NCBI GenBank assembly: GCA_030527205.1
Contig: JAUNBG010000018.1
Location: 1 to 64,000 of the forward strand
From: Planctomycetia bacterium
Lineage (GTDB): Bacteria; Planctomycetota; Planctomycetia; Pirellulales; Thermoguttaceae
DNA: 64,000 nucleotides
Direction: 5' to 3'
Position 1 is the first letter of the stretch, and each line of letters begins with the position of its first letter. The notes beneath the pieces were generated by a model, which saw only the letters and a list, made by a program, of their open reading frames with translations, did not search any database and had not been told where the DNA came from. A program made the translations under genes and the position numbers. Shown piece after piece: positions 10,264-19,368 of this stretch.

Positions 10264-10760
10264 ATTTTGTTGTTTTAACTCATGAAGTTCCAGATAAGGG
10301 AATTCATTTTGATTTTATGCTTGATAACGGCTCAGTTTTGAAAACCTGGTCGTTATCGCATTCTCCCGACGTTAATGCGGCTCATTTGGCTAATACAGAT
10401 TCCGTTTCTTTGACTCATCTTGAAGCGACGGCTCTTTTGATTGATGTTGATTTTGCAACAAAACAGATCATTGAAAAACATTGTCAGCTGCCCCCAAAGG
10501 GTCAAAAAGCCTGTATTTTGCCAGATCATCGGCGAATTTATCTAACTTTTGAAGGGGGAATATCCAATGATCGCGGTTGGGTTCAGCAATGGGATAAGGG
10601 GGATTATATTCTGTTAAAACATTCAGCGACAGAGGTCGTTGTTCAATTGAAAGGCCATAAATTGCGGGGGATTGTTCTCTTGATTTCTCAAAATGATGGG
10701 GCTTGGCATTTTTTTTATAAAAGTTTCGGCAGGGAATTATCTGAAGAAACGCGATCTTAA
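10260..10760 (+). CDS. LigD-type 3'-phosphoesterase domain protein
   Basis: A 166-residue stand-alone protein resembling the N-terminal phosphoesterase domain of bacterial NHEJ ligase LigD, which trims 3' ends of DNA using Mn2+. The pattern THEVPDKGIHFDFMLDNGSVLKTW matches the family H-x(7)-HYDFRLE-x-G-x-L-xSW motif, giving H8, H16 and D18. PDHRRIYLTFEGG supplies the later His (H90) and Tyr (Y94), and WDKGDYIL and LKGHKLRG match later strands. The usual catalytic Arg of HYDFRL is Met20 here. No Ku, ligase or polymerase domain is nearby, so a link to NHEJ is not shown. Its ATG overlaps the stop of the CHAT gene by four bases, which implies translational coupling. Stand-alone versions with a similar HxDFML form are, as I recall, common in planctomycetes. 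Confidence 0.78.
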   Translation: MNFVVLTHEVPDKGIHFDFMLDNGSVLKTWSLSHSPDVNAAHLANTDSVSLTHLEATALLIDVDFATKQIIEKHCQLPPKGQKACILPDHRRIYLTFEGGISNDRGWVQQWDKGDYILLKHSATEVVVQLKGHKLRGIVLLISQNDGAWHFFYKSFGRELSEETRS

Positions 10761-10917
10761 TGTCATTAATATTTGGGATTTTGAATGTTGATGTCGATCT
10801 GATTAACAGATTTCGCAGTCAGAAATCAACCAATCGTTATCCGGGGAATTGAGTCCAATATTCGGAATATTCAACAAAATTGAGTCAAAACCGGGAAAGA
10901 ATGACTTTTGAAATTTA

Positions 10918-11024
10918 AGGGAGTTCTAAAACCGGAATTTTCAACAAACTCAATTCGCTCATTTTGTAAAAACAGTTCTTGCGGACAAGACGTCCGCGCT
11001 CCCAAGGGGTTTTTAGAATTTCCT
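10918..11024 (+). repeat. MITE-like palindromic element, copy 1
   Basis: A 107-bp element with inverted ends (left AGGGAGTTCTAAAA, right the complement of AGGAAATTCTAAAAACCC). It contains the internal dyad GCGGACaagacGTCCGC. It is flanked by the exact direct repeat TTTA (10914-10917 and 11025-11028). It lies between the convergent 3' ends of the phosphoesterase gene and hemD. Confidence 0.85.
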
Positions 11025-11037
11025 TTTATTGATTTTG

Positions 11038-11877
11038 TTAAAGTTCTTTCTTGAGAAGATCAACAATATTTTCAAGAGTTGCTTTTTTTGCTTCCAAAGC
11101 GACCTCAAAACCATTTTCTTGTATCGTTTTGCTTGTTATGGGGCTTATGCTAATCAAAGAGGTTTTTCTTAACGATTCGCCGAACATTTGAATTAATGAT
11201 CTTGCAATTGCAGAACTCGTTATGATAACCGCGTCAATATTATTTGTATTCAATAAATCCAGAATTCTGGGATTATAATCTTTTCGGTCAACGCTTTGAT
11301 AGGCAATGATTTCCTGAACTGTTGCGCCGAGTTCAAGCAATCCCTTTTTTAAAACATCTCGTCCGCGATTTGCTCGAATTGAAAGAAATCGTTTTTTCAT
11401 TTCTTTTTCTCTTTTGAAAGCGGCGACCATTCCAGCGGCGGAAAATTCCGACGGAACCAAATTAACCGTTAAGCCTAAATTTTGAATTGCGGCAACAGTT
11501 CCCGGTCCTAATGCGGCTATTTTGATTTTGCCATTTTTCCAATAATTGATGAAAGCGTCATTTTTGTTAAGAAGATTGTTTTCGTAAAAAGAAGAGTCGC
11601 TTTCTACGATTTTTGCATTGATATATTGTTTTTGGTTCATTAAAGTTTGAAATCGTTGAAAGAAATAATGAACGCCATTTGAACTCGAAAAAATAATCCA
11701 ATCAAAAAGAGAAATGTTTTGGATTGCCTGATCAACCGGTTTCCAATCATTGGGCGGAAGAATATCAATGGTCGGTTGAATGAGAACCGTTGCCCCTGCT
11801 TTTTCAAAGAGATTTCGGCTCTCTTCTGATTGTTCTTGCGGTCTCGTCAATAAAATCGTTTTTGCTATTAATGTCAT
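11038..11877 (-). CDS. hemD: Uroporphyrinogen-III synthase
   Basis: A 279-residue protein with the HemD two-lobe pattern: ILLTRPQEQSEESRNLFEKAGATVLIQPTIDILPP at the start, DWIIFSSSNGVHYFF (the first-lobe F(T/S)SxNGV motif), then IAALGPGTVAAIQNLGL and VDAVIITSSAIARSLIQMFGES. It cyclises and inverts ring D of hydroxymethylbilane to give uroporphyrinogen III in haem and sirohaem synthesis. No other hem gene lies in the window. The start has no obvious Shine-Dalgarno. HemD sequences diverge strongly, but the motif order here is convincing. The 3' end faces the phosphoesterase gene with a MITE between them. Confidence 0.88.
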   Translation of the reverse strand: MTLIAKTILLTRPQEQSEESRNLFEKAGATVLIQPTIDILPPNDWKPVDQAIQNISLFDWIIFSSSNGVHYFFQRFQTLMNQKQYINAKIVESDSSFYENNLLNKNDAFINYWKNGKIKIAALGPGTVAAIQNLGLTVNLVPSEFSAAGMVAAFKREKEMKKRFLSIRANRGRDVLKKGLLELGATVQEIIAYQSVDRKDYNPRILDLLNTNNIDAVIITSSAIARSLIQMFGESLRKTSLISISPITSKTIQENGFEVALEAKKATLENIVDLLKKEL

Positions 11878-11931
11878 TGATTAAAAAAGGATAAAATGAT
11901 AATTGTTCTGCAAATATGATAAAAAATGCTC

Positions 11932-11990
11932 TTGACAAAAATGTTTATTTTTATTATTCCTTTCCTTTTGGGATTATATTCAAAAGGAAA
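11932..11990 (+). promoter_or_regulatory. Candidate promoter and perfect 10-bp inverted repeat upstream of the YCF48-like gene
   Basis: A consensus -35 TTGACA (11932-11937) is followed by weak -10 candidates near 11952-11960 (TATTAT or TATTCC). Directly downstream, TTTCCTTTTG (11961-11970) and CAAAAGGAAA (11981-11990) form a perfect inverted repeat around a 10-base centre. The Shine-Dalgarno AAAGGA and start follow at once. The dyad could be an operator or an RNA hairpin in the leader. Confidence 0.4.
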
Positions 11991-12001
11991 AAAGGATGAT
12001 T

Positions 12002-15000
12002 ATGAATAGTCTTTTCTATCCGATCAATATATCAAGAATCAATATAAAAAGAAACCATTTTTTGAAATTATTTATTCAATGGAACGGAATTCTTTTCTTT
12101 TTTTTGTTTTCTTTTTTGTTTCAACTCAATGCTTCAGCGCAAGGTTGGTCAATGTATATCGACCAGATCAAAGAGGAAGCCAGGAAGGAACAGGAAAAAC
12201 TCAAAGATATTGAAAACAACGATTCCAGTTTTCAACATCCCGGCTCAATTTCCAATTCGTTGCAGCAAATTGATCATGTTGAACGTTCTGCTAACCAAAA
12301 TAATATTGATTCAAACAATATTCCTTCTGATTCGTCATTTCAGTCAGAAAAAGTTTCTCGACCTCGAAAGTCAACTCGTCAGGGGTCGAATGATTTAAAA
12401 CTTTTGGATTTCTCCGGCCTTTTGGGAGAAGAAGACAGCATTAATGTTGACGATTCATCGATTCAGGAAGATCAAACGTTCGAAATCTCAGAAATTCAGG
12501 CGAATTTAAAATCGTCTCCGCCTTCCTATCGAAATTTTATCGAAATGAAAAACGATGCTTGTTTGAATGACATTTTTTTTATCAATCAACAACAAGGTTG
12601 GGCCGTCGGAGATCGAGGAACGATTTGGATAACATTTAATGGCGGCGAACAATGGCTTCTGTCGGATTCTCCGGTCAATTGCAATCTTTTTGGCATTCAT
12701 TTTTTTAATGAACAATTGGGAATTATTGTCGGAGGAACCGTTCTTCCGGGCTCCGCGAACGGAAAAGGGGTCATTTTGCGAACCGTTGACGGCGGTCGTT
12801 CCTGGTCGGAAATTTCGAATGCCTCTTTTCCCATTTTAAGAAAAATTAAAATCATTGCTCCGAATAATATTTGGATTAGCGGCGATTCTTCAGAACTTTA
12901 TCCGAGCGGCATTTTTTTGAGTCAAGACGCGGGTTTAAATTGGACGCCTGTTTCAAGTAATCGCCATGAAGGTTGGAAATCGTTGGTTTGGGATTCCTCG
13001 AACCATTGCGGAGTTGGAGTCAGTTTGGAAGGAACGGTTCAACAGGCTAAAAAAACAGTTCGTCCTGTTTCCTTGCCGACAGTTGGAAAACGACGTTTCA
13101 TCGATTTGAGTCAGGGAACAGTTTCCGATCCGATTTGGATGGTTGGGGAAAATGGCTTGGTTTTGTTTTCTAATGATATTGGAGAAACCTGGCAGCGTCC
13201 CCTTGGCGTTTTGCCTGTTGAGGCCTCGGATTATTTTGATTTTTCAGCCATTTTTTCCAATGGATCTCATATCTGGATGGCAGGAACTCCCGGAAGTCTC
13301 GTTTTTTTCAGTTCAGATTCCGGTAATTCTTGGAATATCGGGGTTACTGGAATTAAGGTTCCTCTTCGCAAGATTTATTTTATCGATCCGATGAATGGTT
13401 GGGCCGTTGGAGAACTCGGTAATATTATTGCGACGCGAGACGGCGGTCAAACTTGGTCGATTCAGCGGGAAGGCGGACGACGACTCGCATTATTGGGACT
13501 TTTTACGAAAAGCGACGACATTCCTTTTGAAGCTTTTGTTCAATGGGCGGGCGATGAAGGTTATTTAATTCAGACATTATTATTGGCAAGAGAGGAAAAA
13601 AGGGAAAAAACAACCGATGAAATTCCGGATTTTTTGCGAGTTCGAGAAGCTTTGATTGAAACTGGAACGAGCGGACTTCTTCAGAATGGGGCATTTATTC
13701 TGGATTCAGATGATTGGAATCGGTCAATCAAAAATATTTTGGAACGGTTTGATCGCGAAAATGATGGCAAAGGTTTGGATAAATTTCGAGAGACGCTTGT
13801 TCGCCAAATTCGAATTTGGCGTCCTGATGTTCTTCTTATTCGAAAAGAGGTTAGGAACCCCCGTCGTTCTGAAGAATCAACAACGAAATCAAATAACGAA
13901 ATGAAGCGGGATTTATATCGAATTCAAACCGATTCAACGTTCCAGGCAAATTCAGAGCAATCAAATATCGCTCAAACAAATGCAAAGGCTCAAAATGATC
14001 ATTTTCAAATCATTACAAAACGGGATGTTGAAGAAATTGGTCTGGAAAAGAAAGAATTGGCGAATCCGACTGATCTGGCTAGTTCGTTAAACTCGACCAA
14101 TGCGAAAAATCCGACAAAAACCGCAAGTTTGGCCGATCAGGTTGAGGCTGGGCATTTGGCAAATTCTAACGAAGCTGCAAATCTGGCAGATTTGATAAAA
14201 ACAACAAATTCGGCAGAAGCGATAAGTTCGGCAAAAGCAACAAATTTAGAAAACTCGGTTTATTCGGCAATTCCATTGGATTCGGTTGAAAGAACAAATT
14301 TGAACAATTCAAATGAGACAGAAAATCCGATCAAGTTGGATAATCTTGCTGAAGTCGGGCAAAAGTCAAACGGATTGCCTTTGCCTCAAGAGTTATCAAA
14401 AAATGCCGAAATGAATAAAGAAGCGATATTTCGTCAAAATAATGAATCGATTCAACAAATGGATCATTTTCAAAACGAGAATATAATTGAAACAAATATT
14501 TCGAATCGAAACGATTTTTCCGAATTATCTTTTACAGATTTTATTGAAAACGAGCTTCCTTTGGCCATTCGTTCGGCAGCAGATCCGTTATCATATCCTG
14601 AGCATATAACGCAATGTCATTTAGAACCTTGGGCCGTTTCAAAAGTTTATCGAATCGAAACAGATCAAGAAAAAGCGAGTTATATATCAAACGATTATCA
14701 GAACACGGAAAAGGAAATCATAAATAATCATTCTGTAAATCAAATATCACATAACGAACAAAAAGTAAAAATTGGTTCCAATTTATCAAAAACAGGAACA
14801 AAATATGATTATTGCATTAATTCGTCCTATTTTTGTTCGACATTGGGACGGTCAATTGAAGAGATTGCGCAAAATGCGCGGAATTATTTGAGATCCGATC
14901 TAACAACGGTTGCAAAGCAGACAAATTTTAACGTTCTTTTGAATCGAACCAACCAAAACGCTGTTCCTTCATTAAGCGGAATTAACTCTTTGGCAAACGT

Positions 15001-16435
15001 TTTTGAAAATTCCATTTTTTCCGGATTAAATTTATTGCCAGGCGGAGAAGCTCGGCGTCCTTTTCAAAGGGGGTTGCTTGATCATCGAAACGAACTGCTT
15101 GAAAGAGCGGCAACCCGGCGTCAAAATTTGGGCATTATGGAGAAAATGACTCGCTCTGCAATGAAAGATGGTCGTTCCAACGAAATGATGTTGTCGCATA
15201 TTAATCGAATGATTCTCGGAATGGATTCTGATATGGCGATTGAATATTTGAATAATCTTGGGAAAAATCTTTATCGCCAGGGAAATCTAACGGCAGCGGA
15301 AGAAGTTTTTTCAACGCTTGCTTTGGAATTTCCGACAGATCCCAAGAGTCGCGAAGCATTGATTTGGCTCGTTCAATTTTATGCAGGAAAAGAACCAACT
15401 TGGCGAACTCAGGAGAAAAATCGGATTCAACAGTCGAATAGTCGCTTGACGCAAAACGGTTTGGACGGAAATGCGTCGTCTCGATTGGCTCTTGATTCTT
15501 CGAAAACCAATTCCCGATATCGAAACGCGGATCAATTGGGAAAATTGATTCGAGAGCTTCATCCGGAGCTTTATATGAATCCTGAAGTTCGTTTTCCGCT
15601 TGCAATGATTCAACGAGAACGCGGATTCACGAATAGCGCTTTACAATATTATATGACTCGCGGCCTGATTTCAAAAAATGATCTTTGGGGGATTCGCGCT
15701 CAAGCAGAATATTGGCTTTTGACGCCTCATCGCGATCAGCTTCCGCCGGAAGATCGATTTTGTCCGCTTTCGATGATTAACTGTCAAATTGCGCCCGCCA
15801 AACCGTTTCTTGATGGAATTCTCGAACCGGAAATCTGGAATTCAGCCAAAGGAATCTCGCTTTCTCAGGAACGAATGAAGCCCGATCCCAAAATAATGAC
15901 TGACGAACAGAAAAAAATCGAAAAGCAAAAAACTCTTTGGCAGGAAGAAAATAAAAAATTGTCAACCGAGTTTGGAACTTGCGTTTCGTTATTATATGAT
16001 AAGGATTTCTTATATATGGGAATTCAATGTCGAAAAGTATTAGAGTTTTCCTATATAACCGACAAATCGCCCCGATTTCGAGAAGCGGATTTAACGCCAT
16101 TTGATCGCATCGAGATTCAACTTGATCTGGATCGGGATTACTCAACGGCTTTTCGTTTCGTCTTTGATTATCGCGGTTGGGCCAATGAGTCTTCTTGGAA
16201 CGATCCGAATTGGAATCCCCAATTATTTATTGCCCAGCATGAAACGGATGACCTTTGGTCTCTGGAAATAGCGATTCCTTGGGAACATATTTGCGAACGT
16301 CCGCCGACTCGCTATGAAGTTTGGGCTCTTTCAATGCGACGAATTATTCCGAATGTTGGGCTGGAATGCTGGAACGTCGATAACTCATGCAACGGAGAAA
16401 ACGGTTTTGGTTTTTTAACTTTTGGGCTGCTTTGA
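12002..16435 (+). CDS. Giant exported YCF48-like beta-propeller protein with C-terminal CBM9-like domain
   Basis: About 1477 residues. I start at ATG 12002, five bases after AAAGGA; an upstream in-frame ATG at 11996 is too close to it. A signal/anchor segment at about residues 22-46 ends with NASAQG. Residues about 180-500 carry repeated Ycf48/BNR-type blades: GWAVGDRGTIWITFNGGEQW, GVILRTVDGGRSW, GNIIATRDGGQTW. Next comes a helical region beginning DDIPFEAFVQWAGDEGYL, then about 300 residues of low-complexity Asn/Ser/Ala-rich sequence (roughly 630-930). A TPR-like segment lies near 1065-1130. Residues about 1255-1477 resemble the CBM9-like fold: PFLDGILEPEIWNSAKG, LLYDKDFLYMGIQC, DRIEIQLDLDRDYSTAFRFVFD and WSLEIAIPWEHI. 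The likely role is envelope or extracellular binding; no enzyme active site was recognised. It appears monocistronic, followed by the tRNA region. Confidence 0.75.
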   Translation: MNSLFYPINISRINIKRNHFLKLFIQWNGILFFFLFSFLFQLNASAQGWSMYIDQIKEEARKEQEKLKDIENNDSSFQHPGSISNSLQQIDHVERSANQNNIDSNNIPSDSSFQSEKVSRPRKSTRQGSNDLKLLDFSGLLGEEDSINVDDSSIQEDQTFEISEIQANLKSSPPSYRNFIEMKNDACLNDIFFINQQQGWAVGDRGTIWITFNGGEQWLLSDSPVNCNLFGIHFFNEQLGIIVGGTVLPGSANGKGVILRTVDGGRSWSEISNASFPILRKIKIIAPNNIWISGDSSELYPSGIFLSQDAGLNWTPVSSNRHEGWKSLVWDSSNHCGVGVSLEGTVQQAKKTVRPVSLPTVGKRRFIDLSQGTVSDPIWMVGENGLVLFSNDIGETWQRPLGVLPVEASDYFDFSAIFSNGSHIWMAGTPGSLVFFSSDSGNSWNIGVTGIKVPLRKIYFIDPMNGWAVGELGNIIATRDGGQTWSIQREGGRRLALLGLFTKSDDIPFEAFVQWAGDEGYLIQTLLLAREEKREKTTDEIPDFLRVREALIETGTSGLLQNGAFILDSDDWNRSIKNILERFDRENDGKGLDKFRETLVRQIRIWRPDVLLIRKEVRNPRRSEESTTKSNNEMKRDLYRIQTDSTFQANSEQSNIAQTNAKAQNDHFQIITKRDVEEIGLEKKELANPTDLASSLNSTNAKNPTKTASLADQVEAGHLANSNEAANLADLIKTTNSAEAISSAKATNLENSVYSAIPLDSVERTNLNNSNETENPIKLDNLAEVGQKSNGLPLPQELSKNAEMNKEAIFRQNNESIQQMDHFQNENIIETNISNRNDFSELSFTDFIENELPLAIRSAADPLSYPEHITQCHLEPWAVSKVYRIETDQEKASYISNDYQNTEKEIINNHSVNQISHNEQKVKIGSNLSKTGTKYDYCINSSYFCSTLGRSIEEIAQNARNYLRSDLTTVAKQTNFNVLLNRTNQNAVPSLSGINSLANVFENSIFSGLNLLPGGEARRPFQRGLLDHRNELLERAATRRQNLGIMEKMTRSAMKDGRSNEMMLSHINRMILGMDSDMAIEYLNNLGKNLYRQGNLTAAEEVFSTLALEFPTDPKSREALIWLVQFYAGKEPTWRTQEKNRIQQSNSRLTQNGLDGNASSRLALDSSKTNSRYRNADQLGKLIRELHPELYMNPEVRFPLAMIQRERGFTNSALQYYMTRGLISKNDLWGIRAQAEYWLLTPHRDQLPPEDRFCPLSMINCQIAPAKPFLDGILEPEIWNSAKGISLSQERMKPDPKIMTDEQKKIEKQKTLWQEENKKLSTEFGTCVSLLYDKDFLYMGIQCRKVLEFSYITDKSPRFREADLTPFDRIEIQLDLDRDYSTAFRFVFDYRGWANESSWNDPNWNPQLFIAQHETDDLWSLEIAIPWEHICERPPTRYEVWALSMRRIIPNVGLECWNVDNSCNGENGFGFLTFGLL

Positions 16436-16898
16436 AAAACAATTTCCATTCCAATTAATTGAATTATTGAAGAGTTTTGAACCAATTATTCAAAAAAGCG
16501 AACATTGTTCTTGAAATATTTGAAAACAGTTGTCGTTATTCATCGGATTTGGCAACTGCGAAATCTGTTCCCCATATCGTTTTCGGTTAAGTTGGGCGAA
16601 AATCATTGGTTTCTTGATTTCAAAACTCCGTTTCCTGTTGTCAAATTGCAAACATAATGATTCGAGTTTTTCGTCAGATTCGAATAACAGGAAATTTCAA
16701 GAAAAATTTTTGATAATTTTTTATTTTCCCCCTTGTCGTTTTTTTAAGAACGAGTATACTTCTTTCTATAACGTGTCGCTTGATGATATTAATCATTCGT
16801 TTCTGTTATATCGATTGCAATATCGTTTTAGTCCGATTTTTGAAAATGTATTGGCTAAAGATCAACGAATTGTTTGAGAGAACATTTTCTGTGATTTC
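16436..16898. other. Intergenic region upstream of tRNA-Glu
   Basis: No gene is supported in these 463 bases. Short frames here have no Shine-Dalgarno and read through the tRNA. One candidate promoter is listed at 16733-16760. Confidence 0.5.
16733..16760 (+). promoter_or_regulatory. Candidate promoter for tRNA-Glu
   Basis: TTGTCG (16733-16738) and TATACT (16755-16760) are 16 bases apart, about 140 bases upstream of the tRNA. The -10 is good and the -35 moderate; a closer promoter is not obvious. Confidence 0.35.
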
Positions 16899-16970
16899 GG
16901 CCCTGTCGTCTAACGGTCAGGACACGGCCCTTTCAAGGCCGCGATACGGGTTCGATTCCCGTCAGGGTCA
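16899..16970 (+). tRNA. tRNA-Glu (anticodon UUC)
   Basis: A complete 72-base cloverleaf. The acceptor stem pairs GGCCCTG with CAGGGTC (one G-T). The anticodon stem CGGCC/GGCCG holds the loop CTTTCAA with anticodon TTC at 16932-16934, reading GAA/GAG. The T loop is TTCGATT in the arm ACGGG-TTCGATTCCCGT. The discriminator is A16970 and CCA is not encoded, so it must be added after transcription. A terminator follows at once. Confidence 0.96.
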
Positions 16971-16978
16971 TTTTATCG

Positions 16979-17010
16979 AGGTTTGACTTTTGGGTCAAGC
17001 CTTTTTTTAT
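16979..17010 (+). terminator. Rho-independent terminator of tRNA-Glu
   Basis: AGGTTTGAC and GTCAAGCCT form a 9-bp stem (one G-U) followed by seven T's. It begins nine bases after the tRNA. Confidence 0.85.
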
Positions 17011-17237
17011 TGGCTGATTTCTCTTATTTCTTCAGAAAATCGTCGATCCTTTGATTAGACCAAAACTTTTTGGACTAAAAGGTTTCGGCCTTGAAAAAGT
17101 CGGCTTCCGTTATTGGAATTGCGATCACATAAAAGAAGTTTAACGGAGTTGAGTCAATCAGGAACTACGAATATCGCAACTATATTTTGTGACCGTTCCA
17201 TTTATCTAAAACATTTCATTGCGATTTGATTTCAAAA

Positions 17238-18299
17238 ATGATCGTTGCATTTTCTAATAAAAAGAACGTTCAACAGTTTATTTCTGAAAATGATATGCGT
17301 ATTTATCGCATTCGTTGTCAGGTTCTTCCTTTTTTGACCGGATTTGTCTATTTGGTTTTTCGACCCAATCTGCCAACAATACTCATCGACGCAGGAAGCG
17401 GCGAGGGGTCTTGTTTTTCAGATATTTTAGCCGGTTTTGAGACAATAAAAACCGAATTTGAACCCTCTTTTAACGAAAAAGTTGATATCCAACGAATCAT
17501 TTTAACGCATACTCATATTGATCATTTCGGTGGCGTTCATGATTTGAAACGTTTGACAAATGCAGAAGTCTGGGTTCATGTCTATGAAAGCCGAATCGTT
17601 TGTTCCTATAATGAACGAGCAACGGTTTCTCATCAAATGTTTAAACAATATCTTCGAGAAAATGGGGTTCATCCAAACGATATTGAACCGATTCTTAATG
17701 CATTTGGTTTTCTTCCTGGTCGCGTTCGATCAACTCCTGTTGATCATGTTTTGAGGGGCGGCGAAACCATTGATTCCATGAAATTTCTTCATTTGCCTGG
17801 CCATAGCTGCGGTCATTTGGCAATTTTAATCGACAATTGTCTTTTTTCCGGCGATTTAATTCTTTCGAAAACGCTTACGCAAATTTGGCCGGAAACGCTG
17901 ATTCCTCATACAGGTTTAACGCATTATTTGTATTCGATCAACCAACTTGACGAATTGGCTCATCATTTTGAAAAAGAAGAAAAAAATTTGGTTATTTTTC
18001 CTGGACACGAAGAAGTTATCGAAAATGTTGTTCGACGAATCGAGATAATTCGCAAAAGCGTTGAACGACGAAATCAGTCTCTTCTCGATATTTTAGTCCG
18101 TTCAGAGAATGGGTTGAATATTCATGAAATTTCCAAAAAAATGTATTTGACATCTCATATCAATCGAACTTTTTTCGCTCTTTGCGACGTTGGTTGTCGA
18201 GTCGAATATCTTCAACAGAATGGAAAGATTACAGTTGCCAATTATGATCAGCTTGATTGTATGGCTTACCCGGTTTATCTCTTTCAAAACTGCCAATAA
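17238..18299 (+). CDS. MBL-fold metallo-hydrolase
   Basis: About 353 residues with the metallo-beta-lactamase fold. ILTHTHIDHFGGV supplies the HxHxDH metal site, HLPGHSCGH the next ligand His, LFSGDLIL the bridging Asp and IFPGHEEVI the last His. A C-terminal roughly 85-residue helical domain (RNQSLLDILVRSENGLNIHEISKKMY) looks like the winged-helix tail of LACTB2/glyoxalase-II-like MBL proteins. It probably hydrolyses a thioester or phosphodiester, but the substrate cannot be named. The start is unclear: the frame opens at TTG 17226, I use ATG 17238, and the conserved part begins at MRIYRIRC (17295). No start has a strong Shine-Dalgarno. It stands alone on the plus strand. Confidence 0.85.
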   Translation: MIVAFSNKKNVQQFISENDMRIYRIRCQVLPFLTGFVYLVFRPNLPTILIDAGSGEGSCFSDILAGFETIKTEFEPSFNEKVDIQRIILTHTHIDHFGGVHDLKRLTNAEVWVHVYESRIVCSYNERATVSHQMFKQYLRENGVHPNDIEPILNAFGFLPGRVRSTPVDHVLRGGETIDSMKFLHLPGHSCGHLAILIDNCLFSGDLILSKTLTQIWPETLIPHTGLTHYLYSINQLDELAHHFEKEEKNLVIFPGHEEVIENVVRRIEIIRKSVERRNQSLLDILVRSENGLNIHEISKKMYLTSHINRTFFALCDVGCRVEYLQQNGKITVANYDQLDCMAYPVYLFQNCQ

Positions 18300-18450
18300 A
18301 AATATCTTGCCAGGGAATTACGCATTGAGATCGACAATTTCAAGAATGTCAATTAGACGGGCATAAAATTGAATTAATAATTTTCTGGAAAAATGACTCG
18401 TTTTTCTATAAAAAAGCGTTAAAAAGAATAAAAAGTCAAATCAAATTTGA

Positions 18451-19053
18451 TTATAAATCGATTTCTTCGTTATCAAATGGATCAACAGGAATATCTCGTT
18501 GATAAAGCGGCAATAATTTAAGCGGAAGAGAACGGTTATGAATTTCGCTCCAATTATTGCGATCTTTTTCCGAAGCATAATAAGTCAACCAAATATCGAT
18601 CGAATCGTCAAAATCAACACAGGAAGAGCAATCCCAATGAAGATAAGAGGTTCTTTTGGTCATTTTTTTTTCAGGATAAGGGAGAATTTTGTAATAAATG
18701 AGTTGATAAAGATCAAAATCGTTCAAATGATCAGAGAAATCAAGAACGATCTTCTGTTCATACAGTTTATGAATCGTTTTGATCAAAATGGAATGCACTT
18801 CGTCAGAGGAAAGTTTTGCAGGATTGGGGATAACTAATTCCGGTTCAAACCATTTTGCAATGGAGATCGTCGGAGATTGTTCCCAATCAAGCATTAATTC
18901 GAGATAATCGTTTTTTTCTTTCAAAGTCCAATTGCTGAAACGGACTTTTGTTATTGTTTCATCGCAATAGGGAAGCAATTCATTTTCAAGGCTGGCATTT
19001 CTGAAAAGTTCGTCTATTTCATTTGTTTGTGAAGCAAAAAAACGATTGTTCAT
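18451..19053 (-). CDS. Conserved hypothetical acidic protein
   Basis: A 200-residue protein without a signal peptide or membrane segment. It is acidic and aromatic-rich (SYLHWDCSSCVDFDDSIDIWLTYYASEKDRNNW). A strong AAGGAG Shine-Dalgarno six bases before the ATG supports it as a real gene. I do not recognise a named family. The C-terminal DRNNWSEIHNRSLPLKLLPLYQRDIPVDP may be a conserved tail. It precedes the small 79-residue gene's region on the opposite side of a 315-base gap and is on the same strand as argG and the glycosyltransferase, but no operon is evident. Confidence 0.7.
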   Translation of the reverse strand: MNNRFFASQTNEIDELFRNASLENELLPYCDETITKVRFSNWTLKEKNDYLELMLDWEQSPTISIAKWFEPELVIPNPAKLSSDEVHSILIKTIHKLYEQKIVLDFSDHLNDFDLYQLIYYKILPYPEKKMTKRTSYLHWDCSSCVDFDDSIDIWLTYYASEKDRNNWSEIHNRSLPLKLLPLYQRDIPVDPFDNEEIDL

Positions 19054-19368
19054 AAGAACTCCTTATTACAAATGAAAACGCTTTAAGCCCAAGCGACTTA
19101 AATAAGGGACAAATCTATGGAAATCATTCAATTTTATTAAACGATACGGATAAGAAAGCGTTGATCAAGAAATCAACTCTCAATATATTACCGATTTTAA
19201 CAACATGTAAAAGAATATCAAGAATTTTTATGAAAAGAAAAGGGAATCTGGAAAATTCTTAATTCTAGAATCGGCATTTAAGTTACTTTTCGCACAAAAG
19301 AAACAAACGAAACAATCCAAACAATCGTTCGGGTTGTTCCATTTTCTTTTTCGTTTTCGAGAAACAAA
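19054..19368. other. Intergenic region, nothing recognised
   Basis: These 315 bases between two minus-strand genes hold no supported coding frame. A weak imperfect stem occurs near 19308-19342 and could end transcription of the next gene's neighbour, but it is not convincing. Confidence 0.4.

Noticed and set aside
10918-11024. MITE copy 1 as a plain bidirectional terminator
   Set aside because: It lies between convergent genes and could serve as one, but other copies are upstream of genes and the exact target duplications point to transposition.
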